Part shown: positions 7,479 to 15,626 of the stretch, in pieces
Numbering within the stretch: the first letter of the stretch is position 1
Layout: each line of letters opens with the position of its first letter
Made by a program: the position numbers and the translations under genes
Assembly (NCBI GenBank): GCA_903925685.1
Contig: CAIYGI010000061.1
Location: 1 to 32,923, forward strand
Source: an uncultured bacterium
Lineage (GTDB): Bacteria > Verrucomicrobiota > Kiritimatiellia > CAIKKV01 > CAIYGI01
Direction: 5' to 3'
Length of the DNA stretch: 32,923 nt
The notes under the pieces: generated by a model
Database searches by the model: none
What the model saw: the letters and a program-made list of their open reading frames with translations, nothing else
Told to the model about the DNA's origin: nothing

Positions 7479-8474
7479 ATGGACACGAACGCGCTGGGTT
7501 TTCGCAGGGGCAAGAGTCTCCTGAAGCTTGACGATCTTAGCCACGACGAGTTGTTTCGCATGCTGCGCCTGGCGGCGGAACTCAAACTGCGCAAACGCGG
7601 CGGCGTGCGCGGCGACTACCTTTCGCGGCGCAATGTGGCGCTGATTTTTGAAAAGTCTTCCACTCGCACGCGCTGCGCCTTCACGGTCGCCGCCGCCGAC
7701 GAGGGCGGCATGGCCGAGTATCTCGATATCCACGATATCCACATCGGGCGCAAGGAGACGATTGCCGACACGGCGCGCGTACTGGGCCGCCTTTTCGACG
7801 GCATCGCCTTCCGCGGCTTCAAGCAGTCCACGGTCGAGGAGTTGGCGCGCTGCGCCGGTGTGCCGGTCTGGAATGCGCTGACCGACGACTGGCATCCCAC
7901 CCAGGCCCTGGCGGATCTGCTGACCGTTGAGGAGCACTTTGGACGCCTCGCCGGGCTGAAGTTCGTTTATGTCGGCGACGGCCGCAACAATGTGGTGAAC
8001 ACGCTGATGATCGGCTGCGCCATGACCGGCATGGAGATGGTGGATTGCTGTCCCTTGGAATTGGCGCCCGATCCGGAACTGTTGCATTACGCCCAAGGAC
8101 TGGCGCAAAAGGCCGGCGGCAGCGTTTCGGTGTGCCACGATCCGGTCAAGGCGGTCAAGGGCGCCAACATCGTCTATACCGACGTCTGGGTCTCGATGGG
8201 CGAGGAGGCCAAAACCGCCGAACGCCGGGCGTTGCTCAAACCCTATCAGGTGAACATGGCGCTGATGCGCGGCACCGGCCAGCTTGACCGCGGGCAGGCG
8301 GTTTTTCTTCACTGTCTGCCGGCCTTTCACAACACCGACACGGTTGCGACGCGCGAGAGCGGTCCGATGGAGGTGACGGACGATGTGTTCGAGGCGTCAT
8401 TTTCCAAGGTCTTCGATCAGGCCGAGAACCGCCTGCACACCATCAAGGCCGTGATGGTGGCATCGCTGGCCTGA
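7479..8474 (+). CDS. argF: Ornithine carbamoyltransferase
   Basis: A 331-residue cytosolic enzyme that joins carbamoyl phosphate and ornithine to give citrulline in arginine biosynthesis. The carbamoyl-phosphate site STRTR (about 61-65) follows FEK; DDWHPTQALAD and the ornithine-site HCLPAFH are intact, and VSMGEE matches the usual DxxxSMG loop. The open frame extends upstream, but ATG 7479, 10 bases after an AGGACGAG stretch, gives family length. The next gene, an aspartate carbamoyltransferase, starts 29 bases after its stop, so two enzymes competing for carbamoyl phosphate share a transcript. Confidence 0.95.
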   Translation: MDTNALGFRRGKSLLKLDDLSHDELFRMLRLAAELKLRKRGGVRGDYLSRRNVALIFEKSSTRTRCAFTVAAADEGGMAEYLDIHDIHIGRKETIADTARVLGRLFDGIAFRGFKQSTVEELARCAGVPVWNALTDDWHPTQALADLLTVEEHFGRLAGLKFVYVGDGRNNVVNTLMIGCAMTGMEMVDCCPLELAPDPELLHYAQGLAQKAGGSVSVCHDPVKAVKGANIVYTDVWVSMGEEAKTAERRALLKPYQVNMALMRGTGQLDRGQAVFLHCLPAFHNTDTVATRESGPMEVTDDVFEASFSKVFDQAENRLHTIKAVMVASLA

Positions 8475-8503
8475 GGCAACCTATGTCTAAGGAGAAAAAC
8501 CCC

Positions 8504-9586
8504 ATGCCAGTTGCCGATCCGCTGACCACCATCGGATGGGAAGTCTTCGAGGCGCTGGATTTAATCGGCAAAGCCGGATATCTGCAGGCGCCGGACGGAC
8601 GTGAGAACCATGTGCTGATCGCCCAGCAGTTCGGCCGTGCGCGGTTGGAGACGCTCGGAGCGCTGGCCACGCGCATCCGCCGGATTTCCAAGGACGAAGC
8701 GGGGCTCCGGTATCTGCGCGGCATCATGGCGGGGCGGCGAGCGATGCTCTACTTCACGCAGCCCAGCAGCCGAACCTTCCTCTCCTTTTGCGCCGCCTGC
8801 CAGATCCTCGGCATCGGTATCGGCGAGGTCCGCGACACCGCCACCTCCAGCGAGTTCAAGGGCGAAACGCAGGAAGACTCCGTGCGCACCTTCGGTTCCT
8901 ATTTCGACCTGATCGTCATGCGCAGCCAGTTGGGCGGACTGGCCGAACGCATGGCCTGGGTGTTGTCCAACACGACCCGTCCCGTGCCGATCATCAACGC
9001 CGGCTCGGGCAAGGACCAGCATCCTACACAAGCGCTGCTGGATATCTACACCCTGCAGCGCAGTTTCGAGACCCGCGGCGGAATTGACGGCAAGAGCGTA
9101 GCCTTCGTCGGCGACCTGGCGCGCGGACGTACGGTGCGTTCGCTGGCCTGGTTGCTGACGAATTACAGGGACATGACGCTCTATTTCGTGGCGCCGAAGG
9201 AACTGCAGATCGGCTCGGATATCCTGGAACTGCTGCATCGCCGCGGTGTGCGCACGGTCTTGGAGGAGGATTTTGCGGCGGTCATTCCCAAGGTGGACGC
9301 GATCTACATGACGCGCATTCAGGACGAATGGGACGCGCAGCCGGGCGCGAGCGGCAAACTCGGCACCGACCGCTACCATTTTACCGCCGCCCATCTGGCG
9401 CAACTCCGTCCCGACGCCATTTTGATGCATCCCTTTCCGCGGCGGCAGGAAATCGCCGTCGAAGTGGACCGCGACCCGCGCGCCATGTACTGGCGGCAGA
9501 TGCGCAACGGCATGTGGATTCGCTGCGCGCTGATCGCATCCATGTTCCGCCGCGAGCAAGAAATCGAGAGCTATGATGGGCGCTGA
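8504..9586 (+). CDS. pyrB: Aspartate carbamoyltransferase-like protein (PyrB family)
   Basis: A 360-residue member of the aspartate/ornithine carbamoyltransferase family. PSSRTFLSF (about 87-95) stands for the STRTR phosphate loop, KGETQEDSVRTF carries the 80s-loop Lys typical of aspartate enzymes, and GSGKDQHPTQALLD, GDLARGRTVRSL and MHPFPR match PyrB rather than ArgF. Expected reaction: carbamoyl phosphate plus aspartate to carbamoyl-aspartate in pyrimidine synthesis. The N-terminus is about 35 residues longer than the E. coli chain. ATG 8504 is preferred over ATG 8483 because AAGGAG lies nine bases before it. No regulatory PyrI gene follows. A relative acting on another amino acid cannot be excluded. 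Confidence 0.85.
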   Translation: MPVADPLTTIGWEVFEALDLIGKAGYLQAPDGRENHVLIAQQFGRARLETLGALATRIRRISKDEAGLRYLRGIMAGRRAMLYFTQPSSRTFLSFCAACQILGIGIGEVRDTATSSEFKGETQEDSVRTFGSYFDLIVMRSQLGGLAERMAWVLSNTTRPVPIINAGSGKDQHPTQALLDIYTLQRSFETRGGIDGKSVAFVGDLARGRTVRSLAWLLTNYRDMTLYFVAPKELQIGSDILELLHRRGVRTVLEEDFAAVIPKVDAIYMTRIQDEWDAQPGASGKLGTDRYHFTAAHLAQLRPDAILMHPFPRRQEIAVEVDRDPRAMYWRQMRNGMWIRCALIASMFRREQEIESYDGR

Positions 9587-11003
9587 TGATCCGGCTGCGC
9601 GGCCTGGGCGATTGCGCCGCGTGTGTGGCGCTGCGCTGCTGCCTGCGCTGCTGGCGATCGCGTCGGGACAGGCCACGCCGGTCGTTTCGCTGGACGCGCC
9701 GCAACGCGAGACCTGCAGCGATTTTGTGCAGCACGAAACCAGGAACGCGGAGGAGGTCCGGACGTTTTCGCCCTTCTTCAGCCAGGTGCGCAGCCGTCAA
9801 GATAACAAGGTCCGGACGGACGTGCTCTGGCCGTTGGTCTCGGTGCGCAGTTGGCACGAGGAATCGTCCGGCCGCATTCTTTCGACTTGGTATCGCGATA
9901 CGGACCGGAACGACCCCTCCGGCGCCTACCATGTCTGGGTGGTGCCTATTCTTGGCATCGGCCGCAGCACCAACGGCTTGAGCTATCTCGGCGTCTTTCC
10001 GATCGCGGGCACGCTCTACGACTTCATGGGCATGGACGAGTGGACTTTTACACTGTTTCCACTCTACTCCAAATCGCGCGTGGACGACACGGTCACCGAA
10101 TCCTGGCTCTGGCCGTTTTATTCGCACACCCATGGTCCGCGCATTGACCGCTTCCGGATCTGGCCTTTTTATGGACGTTCGAGCGAGCTGGCCGGTCAGG
10201 TGCGTCGGAAATTCGTGCTCTGGCCCATCTGGTCGCAGGTGCATTACGACTACCGCACTTCCAAGGGCGACGGTTATGTGTTGTTCCCGATCTACGGGCA
10301 CGTCAAGCTGACCGATCAGGAAACCTGGTGGGTGCTGCCGCCGTTCTTCCGGCACACGGTGGGTGCGCGCCAGTCGCTGAGTTATTATCCCTGGCCCTTT
10401 GTCCAGATTGCGCGCGGCGAAAACGAGAAGTTCTGGATCTGGCCGTTCTATGGGCACAAGCGTTACTCCGGCGACAGGTATCAGTTCATCCTCTGGCCGC
10501 TTTATGCGGACGCGACGCGGCCGTCCGGCGCCGACACCTGGCATCGCTGGCGGTTGTTTCCATTTTTATACTCGACGCGCGTGACCGCGCCCGCCAAGGC
10601 CGGCGCGCCGGAAACGGTCAAGGCCAGGGTCTTCAAATTCTGGCCGCTGGTCGAACGCGAGCGGCAGGGCCAGGACCTGCGCTGGCGTTTCCTGTCGCTC
10701 TGGCCGCTGAACGATCTGGGCCCCATCGAGCGCAATCTGGCGCCGCTTTGGACGCTGTTCGATTACCGGCGCGAGGCGGGCAACCGCGAGACCAGTTTGC
10801 TCTGGGGCCTTTACCGGTCGCGGGTGGCCGCGGACGGTGCCGCGCGCGGCCATCTGTTTCCATTATACGGCTGGACGCGCGACCCGGCCCGTTCGGAACA
10901 TACGTGGTCGCTGCTCGGCGGCCTGGCGGGTTATCGACAGCAAGGCGAAAAGCGGGTATATAGGGTTCTGTATTTTCTGAAGTGGGGGGATCGTCAACCT
11001 TGA
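9573..11003 (+). CDS. Exported protein with about 16 aromatic [LI]WPFY repeats
   Basis: A 476-residue protein of no family I can name. Residues 14-34 (RRVCGAALLPALLAIASGQA) look like a signal peptide. From about 85 to 433 a motif of the form hydrophobic-(W/F)-P-(F/L/I)-Y recurs every 16-21 residues: starts near 85, 142, 161, 179, 196, 216, 237, 255, 273, 289, 307, 328, 356, 376, 392, 410 and 428. Each is followed by a short polar, often RD/KS-rich turn. Regular 18-residue beta-type repeats suggest a propeller, solenoid or barrel in the periplasm or outer membrane. It overlaps the pyrB end by 14 bases and the mlaE start by four, so it may serve the MlaEFD transporter; inference only. Confidence 0.75.
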   Translation: MMGADDPAARPGRLRRVCGAALLPALLAIASGQATPVVSLDAPQRETCSDFVQHETRNAEEVRTFSPFFSQVRSRQDNKVRTDVLWPLVSVRSWHEESSGRILSTWYRDTDRNDPSGAYHVWVVPILGIGRSTNGLSYLGVFPIAGTLYDFMGMDEWTFTLFPLYSKSRVDDTVTESWLWPFYSHTHGPRIDRFRIWPFYGRSSELAGQVRRKFVLWPIWSQVHYDYRTSKGDGYVLFPIYGHVKLTDQETWWVLPPFFRHTVGARQSLSYYPWPFVQIARGENEKFWIWPFYGHKRYSGDRYQFILWPLYADATRPSGADTWHRWRLFPFLYSTRVTAPAKAGAPETVKARVFKFWPLVERERQGQDLRWRFLSLWPLNDLGPIERNLAPLWTLFDYRREAGNRETSLLWGLYRSRVAADGAARGHLFPLYGWTRDPARSEHTWSLLGGLAGYRQQGEKRVYRVLYFLKWGDRQP

Positions 11004-11812
11004 TTACCAGAGAACCAGTCTATCTTCCGCCCTCCGATACGCGGCGCGCCGAATTGGGACGCGACGTGCTGGATCTGGTCTGCAACTGCGGCCGGGCCTT
11101 GCTGCTGCTGTTCAGCGCCATCGGTTGCATGCGCTTTGCGTTCCAGGGCCGCTCGCGCGATCGGATCGTCGAACAGATGTTCTCCAGCGGGATTAAAAGT
11201 CTGGGCGTGATCAGCGTCGTTTCCATGTTTACGGGCATGATCCTGGCGCTGCAGACCGGCATCGAGCTGCGTAAGTTCGGCCAGGAGGTCAATATCGGCG
11301 CGGCCGTCATGGTCTCGCTGCTGCGCGAAATGGGTCCCTTCATGACCGCCCTGATTCTCGCGGCGAGCGTGGGATCCTCCTTTGCCGCCCAAATGGGCAC
11401 GATGACGGTTTCCGAGGAAATCCCGGCGCTAGAGTTGATGTCCATCGACCCCGTAAAATTCCTCGTCATGCCGAGGCTGATCGCCATGGCGATCATGACG
11501 CCGCTGCTTTCTTTCTACGGCTGCATTCTGGGCGTGATCGGCGGCGGCATCGTCGGCTCGACGCAATTGGGTGTTTCGTGGGTCTCCTACATCGACAATG
11601 CCATGCGCTTCGCGGAAAACAAGGATCTCTATGTGGGGCTGCTGAAGGCTTTTCTCTTCGGCGTCATCATCACGGTCGTTTCCTGTCACGAGGGCTTTGC
11701 GACGAGGCAGGGCGCCGTCGGCGTCGGGCGCGCGACGCGCCGCACGGTCATTCTCTCCTTTCTGCTGATTCTCGTGGTGGGCTACATCGTCACCAGGTTG
11801 TTCTACATATGA
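11000..11812 (+). CDS. mlaE: MlaE-type lipid ABC transporter permease
   Basis: A 270-residue integral membrane protein of the MlaE/TrnL family. It has five to six hydrophobic segments and conserved blocks FTGMILALQTGIELRKFG, REMGPFMTALILAASVGSSF and AAQMGTMTVSEEIPALELM, the signature of permeases that move phospholipid across the inner membrane. TTG 11000 is chosen because GGGGGAT lies nine bases upstream and it gives a four-base TTGA overlap with the preceding stop, like the ATGA overlaps at the next two junctions. GTG 10982 is the alternative. It forms a complex with the ATPase and the MCE protein encoded next. Confidence 0.92.
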   Translation: MITREPVYLPPSDTRRAELGRDVLDLVCNCGRALLLLFSAIGCMRFAFQGRSRDRIVEQMFSSGIKSLGVISVVSMFTGMILALQTGIELRKFGQEVNIGAAVMVSLLREMGPFMTALILAASVGSSFAAQMGTMTVSEEIPALELMSIDPVKFLVMPRLIAMAIMTPLLSFYGCILGVIGGGIVGSTQLGVSWVSYIDNAMRFAENKDLYVGLLKAFLFGVIITVVSCHEGFATRQGAVGVGRATRRTVILSFLLILVVGYIVTRLFYI

Positions 11813-12570
11813 TCCGCTTCGAAAATGTGCGCAAGTGGCTCGGCGATCACTGGGTTCTCGAAGACGTCAGCTTCGAAATCAAGCGCGGCGAGACTTTTTT
11901 CATCGTCGGCCCCTCCGGCACCGGCAAGAGCGTGACGCTGCAACACATGGTGCGGCTGCTGACGCCCGACGCCGGCCGCGTCATGATCGACAAGGATTGC
12001 GTGAGCACGGCCAGGGGGCGGAATTTGGAACGCATCCGCACCCGTTTCGGCATGCTTTTCCAGAGCGGCGCGCTGTTGGAATGGCTGACCGTGGCCGAAA
12101 ATGTGGCCCTGCCGCTGCTGGAACTGACGAAAATGGGGCATGAAGAGATCGATAAGCTGGTGCGGGAAAAACTGGAACTGGTGGGCTTGCCCGATGCCCT
12201 GGCCAAGTTCCCGGCGGAAATTTCCGGAGGCATGCGCAAGCGCGCGGCGCTGGCGCGGGCGATCATTCTCAAGCCGGAAATCATGCTCTACGACGAACCC
12301 ACCGCGGGCTTGGACCCGGTTTCGGCGCGCAAGATCGACGCGCTGATCGCCGATATGCAGGTCAAGACCGGGATCACGAGCGTCGTGGTCACCCACGATC
12401 TGCAGAGCGCGCTTTCGATCGGCACGCGCATTGCCATGCTGTTCGAAGGCCATGTGGTCGAGTTGTCCACGCCCGCCGACTTCGTGAAATCGCAGGTCGC
12501 CGAAGTGCGTGAATTCCTGGATTCGCAGTACATCACCCGCAGGGGCGATTGGGAGAAGAATACGCCATGA
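11809..12570 (+). CDS. mlaF: MlaF-type lipid ABC transporter ATPase
   Basis: A 253-residue ABC ATPase that would power the MlaE permease from the cytoplasmic face. Walker A is GPSGTGKS, the signature is ISGGMRKRAALARA, and Walker B is IMLYDEPTAGLD, followed by VVVTHD with the switch His. The signature ISGGMRKR is typical of the MlaF/MKL group. The ATG overlaps the mlaE stop (ATGA) and its own stop overlaps the next ATG in the same way, so mlaE, mlaF and mlaD are translationally coupled. MlaB-, MlaC- and MlaA-like genes are absent from the window. Confidence 0.95.
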   Translation: MIRFENVRKWLGDHWVLEDVSFEIKRGETFFIVGPSGTGKSVTLQHMVRLLTPDAGRVMIDKDCVSTARGRNLERIRTRFGMLFQSGALLEWLTVAENVALPLLELTKMGHEEIDKLVREKLELVGLPDALAKFPAEISGGMRKRAALARAIILKPEIMLYDEPTAGLDPVSARKIDALIADMQVKTGITSVVVTHDLQSALSIGTRIAMLFEGHVVELSTPADFVKSQVAEVREFLDSQYITRRGDWEKNTP

Positions 12571-13592
12571 ATACGAATAAACCGCCAAAACGCCACAACG
12601 ACATCTCCATGGAGTTGATTGTGGGAACGGTCGCGCTGATGATTCTGCTGGCCCTGTCCTATTTCACGATTGTGGTCGGCCGGCAGGCCTTCTGGCGCAA
12701 GACCTACCCGATGGAGGTCTATTTCGACAGCGTCATGGGCCTGCGCGACGGCGACAACGTGGTGATTCGCGGCATGACCGTCGGCAAGATCCGCAGTCTC
12801 ACGCTTGTCAGCAACGAGGTGCTGGTGGTCAGCGATCTTTCGCGGATGCTGCAGATGCACCGCGACTATCGCATTCGCGTCGTCTTCACCTCGGTGCTGG
12901 GCGGACGGCAACTCGAAGTAAACGAAGGCAGCGCCGACTCGCCTATGCTGCCGCCCGATGTCCGCTTGCATGGCAATCCGCCCGTCGATCTGATCGACGA
13001 CGCCGCCGCGATGATCAAGGACGTTCGCAGCATGCTCAACGAAGGCGGGGTTGCGAGCAACATTTCCGCCACGGCCGAGAATCTCAGCACAATTTCCGGC
13101 CGTCTCAAACGCGGCGAGGGCACCATCGGACGCCTGCTTGTCGAGGACGGCATGTACGTCCAGCTCCAGGGCACGATGGCGGAGGCGAGCAACGCGCTGG
13201 CCCAGATCAAAATCGTAACGACCAAGTTGAGCCAGGGCGAAGGCACGCTGGGTAAACTGCTGATGGACGACCGTGTCTACAAGGATATCGAGAAGACCAC
13301 GGCCAACTTGCGCGATTTGACCGATCGCGTCAACGCCGGCGAAGGCACGCTCGGCAAACTGCTGGCCAAGGACGACAGCATGTACGTGAACCTGCTGGCC
13401 ACCTCCCGCTCGCTTTCCAACATCACCGCCCGCGTCGAAAACGGCGACGGACTGCTGGGCAAACTGATCAGCGACGAAACGCTGGCCACCAATGTGCAGC
13501 AGACCATCCAGGAACTGCGCGCCGCGATCGACGATTTCCGCGAGACCTCGCCGGTGGTTTCCTTCTCCAGTTTCCTGTTCGGCACCTTCTAG
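12567..13592 (+). CDS. mlaD: MCE-domain lipid-binding protein (MlaD-type) with four GEGTLGKLL repeats
   Basis: A 341-residue protein with one N-terminal membrane helix (about 16-38) and an MCE domain (about 46-125: YFDSVMGLRDGDNVVIRGM, then VGKIRSL and VLGGRQLEV). After it come four copies of G(E/D)GxxG(K/R)L(L/I) at about 183, 224, 258 and 293, each followed by 25-30 predicted helical residues. This tail is common in MCE proteins outside Proteobacteria. MCE rings hold lipid in the periplasm and pass it to or from the permease; the helical tail may form a longer tunnel or bridge. A TTG at 12549 extends the frame, but ATG 12567 keeps the ATGA overlap. Confidence 0.9.
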   Translation: MNTNKPPKRHNDISMELIVGTVALMILLALSYFTIVVGRQAFWRKTYPMEVYFDSVMGLRDGDNVVIRGMTVGKIRSLTLVSNEVLVVSDLSRMLQMHRDYRIRVVFTSVLGGRQLEVNEGSADSPMLPPDVRLHGNPPVDLIDDAAAMIKDVRSMLNEGGVASNISATAENLSTISGRLKRGEGTIGRLLVEDGMYVQLQGTMAEASNALAQIKIVTTKLSQGEGTLGKLLMDDRVYKDIEKTTANLRDLTDRVNAGEGTLGKLLAKDDSMYVNLLATSRSLSNITARVENGDGLLGKLISDETLATNVQQTIQELRAAIDDFRETSPVVSFSSFLFGTF

Positions 13593-13599
13593 TCGGAAC

Positions 13600-14619
13600 A
13601 TGCGCCATTCACGCTTCCACTCCGCCCGCCGGCCGCGCGTGGCCGTGACGATCGGCGATCCCGCCGGCGTCGGCCCTGAAATCGCCTTGCGTCTGGCGGC
13701 GATGCCGCGTCTGCCCGCCATACCGTTGCTGGTGGGCGACGCCGCCGTGCTGCGCCAATGCGCCGCCGCCCTGCGTCTGCCATGTCCCGCCACGGTGCTG
13801 CCGGCGCCGCGCGTGCTGGCCGAGGGGCTGCCGTCGGAGATGAAGCGGGCGGCGATCGTGGACTGCGGCGCGTTCGAGGGCGTGGTCGTTCCCGGCCGCG
13901 TGGACGCCCGTTGCGGCGCGGCGGCTTACGCCTATCTGATGACCGCGATCCGCGGCGCGCAGCGCGGTGTCTTCGACGCCTTGGTCACGGCGCCGCTCAA
14001 CAAGGCCGCGATGCATGCCGCCGGGGTGCATGAGGCGGGCCACGCCGAAATCCTGGCGCGCGCCACCCGCAGCCGCCATACGGCCATGATGCTCTGGAGC
14101 GAATTCCTCTCCTGTGCCTTCGTCACCTGCCACATGGCGATGCGCGACGTGGCCGCCGCGCTGACGATCGAGCGCGAGGTCCGGACCACGGGTCTGCTGC
14201 ACGCCGCGCTCACGCGCATTCTGGGACGTCCACCGCGGCTCGCCATGCTGGCGTTAAATACCCACGCCGGCGAGGCGGGCGCCTTTGGCCGCGAGGAAAT
14301 AGAGATTTTGGAGCCCGCCCTGGCCCGCTGCCGCCGGCGCGGTTGGGATGTTTCCGGTCCGCTGGTCCCCGACGCCGCCTTTTTGAAACACATGCGCTCC
14401 CGTTACGACGGGCTGATCTGTCAGTATCACGACCAGGGCCATATCCCCTTCAAAATGCTCTCATTCGACGAAGGCGTGAACGTGACCCTCGGCCTGCCGC
14501 TCGTGCGCACCTCGGTGGACCACGGCACGGCCTTCGACATCGCCTGGCAGGGCAAAGCCCGCCCCGCCAGCCTCCACGCTGCATTTAACCTAGCCGTCCG
14601 CCTGCTCGCCACGCGCTAA
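13600..14619 (+). CDS. pdxA: 4-hydroxythreonine-4-phosphate dehydrogenase
   Basis: A 339-residue PdxA-family enzyme that oxidises 4-phosphohydroxy-L-threonine in vitamin B6 synthesis. The N-terminal GDPAGVGPEI (about 19-28), TAPLNKAAMHAAG, GHAEILA, the metal ligand His in CHMAM (usually THxPL), NTHAGEAG and YHDQGHIPFK with its metal-binding His and Asp are all present, as is the final VDHGTAFDIAW. It starts seven bases after the mlaD stop. No separate ribosome site is obvious, so it probably depends on coupling to the lipid-transport genes. Replacement of the usual Thr-His-x-Pro-Leu by CHMAM is a modest departure. Confidence 0.92.
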   Translation: MRHSRFHSARRPRVAVTIGDPAGVGPEIALRLAAMPRLPAIPLLVGDAAVLRQCAAALRLPCPATVLPAPRVLAEGLPSEMKRAAIVDCGAFEGVVVPGRVDARCGAAAYAYLMTAIRGAQRGVFDALVTAPLNKAAMHAAGVHEAGHAEILARATRSRHTAMMLWSEFLSCAFVTCHMAMRDVAAALTIEREVRTTGLLHAALTRILGRPPRLAMLALNTHAGEAGAFGREEIEILEPALARCRRRGWDVSGPLVPDAAFLKHMRSRYDGLICQYHDQGHIPFKMLSFDEGVNVTLGLPLVRTSVDHGTAFDIAWQGKARPASLHAAFNLAVRLLATR

Positions 14620-14624
14620 CGCGC

Positions 14625-14666
14625 CTTCCGTTTTCCGCTTTCTTCTTTCCGCCTTCTGTTTTCCCC
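14625..14666. repeat. Period-7 repeat after pdxA (TTTCCGC type)
   Basis: Six 7-mers: CTTCCGT, TTTCCGC, TTTCTTC, TTTCCGC, CTTCTGT, TTTCCCC. The unit matches the array inside lpxB. The rest of the gap to 14819 holds a short AAACCAAATC duplication near 14683-14699 and a partial CCTGAAA unit near 14775, but no gene or clear terminator. Confidence 0.7.
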
Positions 14667-14819
14667 AGCCGACCCTGCGATCAAACCAAATCAAACCAAA
14701 AACATGAGTAATCCCGGGAACGGCGGGGTATGCCAATTTGCCTGCCACTGGTTACTCCTAATTTCCATCTTGCCTGAAACCTGCCCCTTTTGTTGAACAG
14801 GGCTATGCTTTGAGTTGGA

Positions 14820-14933
14820 TCACTGGCGCTTCCCTTTTGCGCGCTCTGTCAACCGCGCCTGCGTCATGCGTTCGCGCAACCCGCCTTGGGCGAGGAATTC
14901 CTTTTCAAGCTGCCGGATTTGTTGATCGAGCAG
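14820..14933 (-). pseudogene. Detached C-terminal tail of the four-helix-bundle protein, beyond an in-frame amber codon
   Basis: Reading on past TAG (14936-14934) in the same frame gives 37 further codons, LLDQQIRQLEKEFLAQGGLR then ERMTQARLTERAKGKRQ, before TGA at 14822-14820. From memory, this matches the usual ending of this protein family, where a Tyr precedes LLDQQ. One base change from TAC or TAT would create the TAG. Either the protein is slightly truncated or the amber codon is read through. Confidence 0.6.
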
Positions 14934-15383
14934 CTAGTTGGTCAGCTTGATCAGGCCGATAATCACGTTAGCGCAGATGGCCGGGTCTTCGTGCTCGACC
15001 CCCTTCTTGAACGTCTCGTAGTTGGCATTGGGTAGCCGGTTCAACGCCTGCAACCGCTTCACGTAGCGGTGATCCTGCGGCCATTCTTTCAACCCGCGCA
15101 GGCGTAGGAAATCGCGGTAGTCGGTGAGCAATTCTTCCAAACTGGCGCGGGCAACGTTGGTCAATTTGATTTCAGACTCCTTAGATGTTCCCGAGGCCAT
15201 GCTCCCCTCGACGATGTTTTGCTTCCCGGAACGCGCGGCTTGCACCATTTGGCCGTGCGTGCGGTCGCGCTGGTCGAAGAAGCGGTCACAGAACCGCACC
15301 GTGGCATCGAAGACAATCTGGGCCTTTTGGAAAGAAAGAAGGTCTTGGTAACCGCCGTGCGGGGGAATGAAGCCTGCGCTCAT
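14934..15383 (-). CDS. Four-helix-bundle (S23 / 23S rRNA intervening-sequence type) protein, truncated
   Basis: A 149-residue protein of the four-helix-bundle family, named for proteins encoded in 23S rRNA intervening sequences but common elsewhere. Landmarks are YQDLLSFQKAQIVFDATVRF, the core QAARSGKQNIVEGS, and ESEIKLTNVARASLEELL with DYRDFLRLRGL. The family is thought to form small helical oligomers; its role is unknown. ATG 15383 follows GGAGG at seven bases, so the upstream codons are not used. The frame stops at an amber codon within a conserved helix. The gene is isolated between pdxA and lpxB with repeats on both sides, as expected for a mobile or dispersed family member. Confidence 0.8.
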   Translation of the reverse strand: MSAGFIPPHGGYQDLLSFQKAQIVFDATVRFCDRFFDQRDRTHGQMVQAARSGKQNIVEGSMASGTSKESEIKLTNVARASLEELLTDYRDFLRLRGLKEWPQDHRYVKRLQALNRLPNANYETFKKGVEHEDPAICANVIIGLIKLTN

Positions 15384-15400
15384 GTGGCGACCTCCGCGGA

Positions 15401-15459
15401 AGGGACGGAAAGGACACAAGGGACATAAGGTTTATGTCCTCTTTGTCGCTTTTGTCCCT
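15401..15459. repeat. Large imperfect palindrome upstream of the four-helix-bundle gene
   Basis: The core GGACATAA (15421-15428) / TTATGTCC (15432-15439) has a 3-base loop. Outside it, ACAAGG pairs imperfectly with CTTTGT, and AGGGAC (15401-15406) is complementary to GTCCCT (15454-15459). Both arms are themselves period-7-like. It lies immediately upstream of the gene's ribosome site on the minus strand, so it may fold in the leader or be part of the repeat family. Confidence 0.55.
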
Positions 15460-15589
15460 CGTTCAGTCTTTGCGCGCTCATTCAGGTTCTCCTTCCGGCC
15501 ATTCATTGCGCCATCTATAGAAAGGAACGAACCCGAATATTTTCCACCACAAGTTTGCGTGACCCCGGTTGCTCAATATTACCTTCTTG

Positions 15590-15610
15590 CCTGAACCCAG
15601 AACCCTGAAC
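15590..15610. repeat. Period-7 repeat after lpxB (CCTGAAC type)
   Basis: Three units, CCTGAAC, CCAGAAC and CCTGAAC, lie 16 bases past the lpxB stop. The rest of the 15460-15626 gap has no convincing gene. Confidence 0.6.
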
Positions 15611-15626
15611 CCTCTTTGACCTGTTG

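Noticed and set aside
14934-14936. In-frame TAG considered as pyrrolysine or reassigned codon
   Set aside because: No other gene in the window shows internal TAG, TAG serves as an ordinary stop elsewhere (mlaD, helicase), and the family residue here is usually Tyr, so a point mutation is simpler.
15478-15590. Minus-strand frame reading NRGHANLWWKIFGFVPFYRW in the gap after lpxB
   Set aside because: It looks protein-like but has no start or ribosome site of its own and is only about 35 codons; possibly a remnant, not supportable as a gene.
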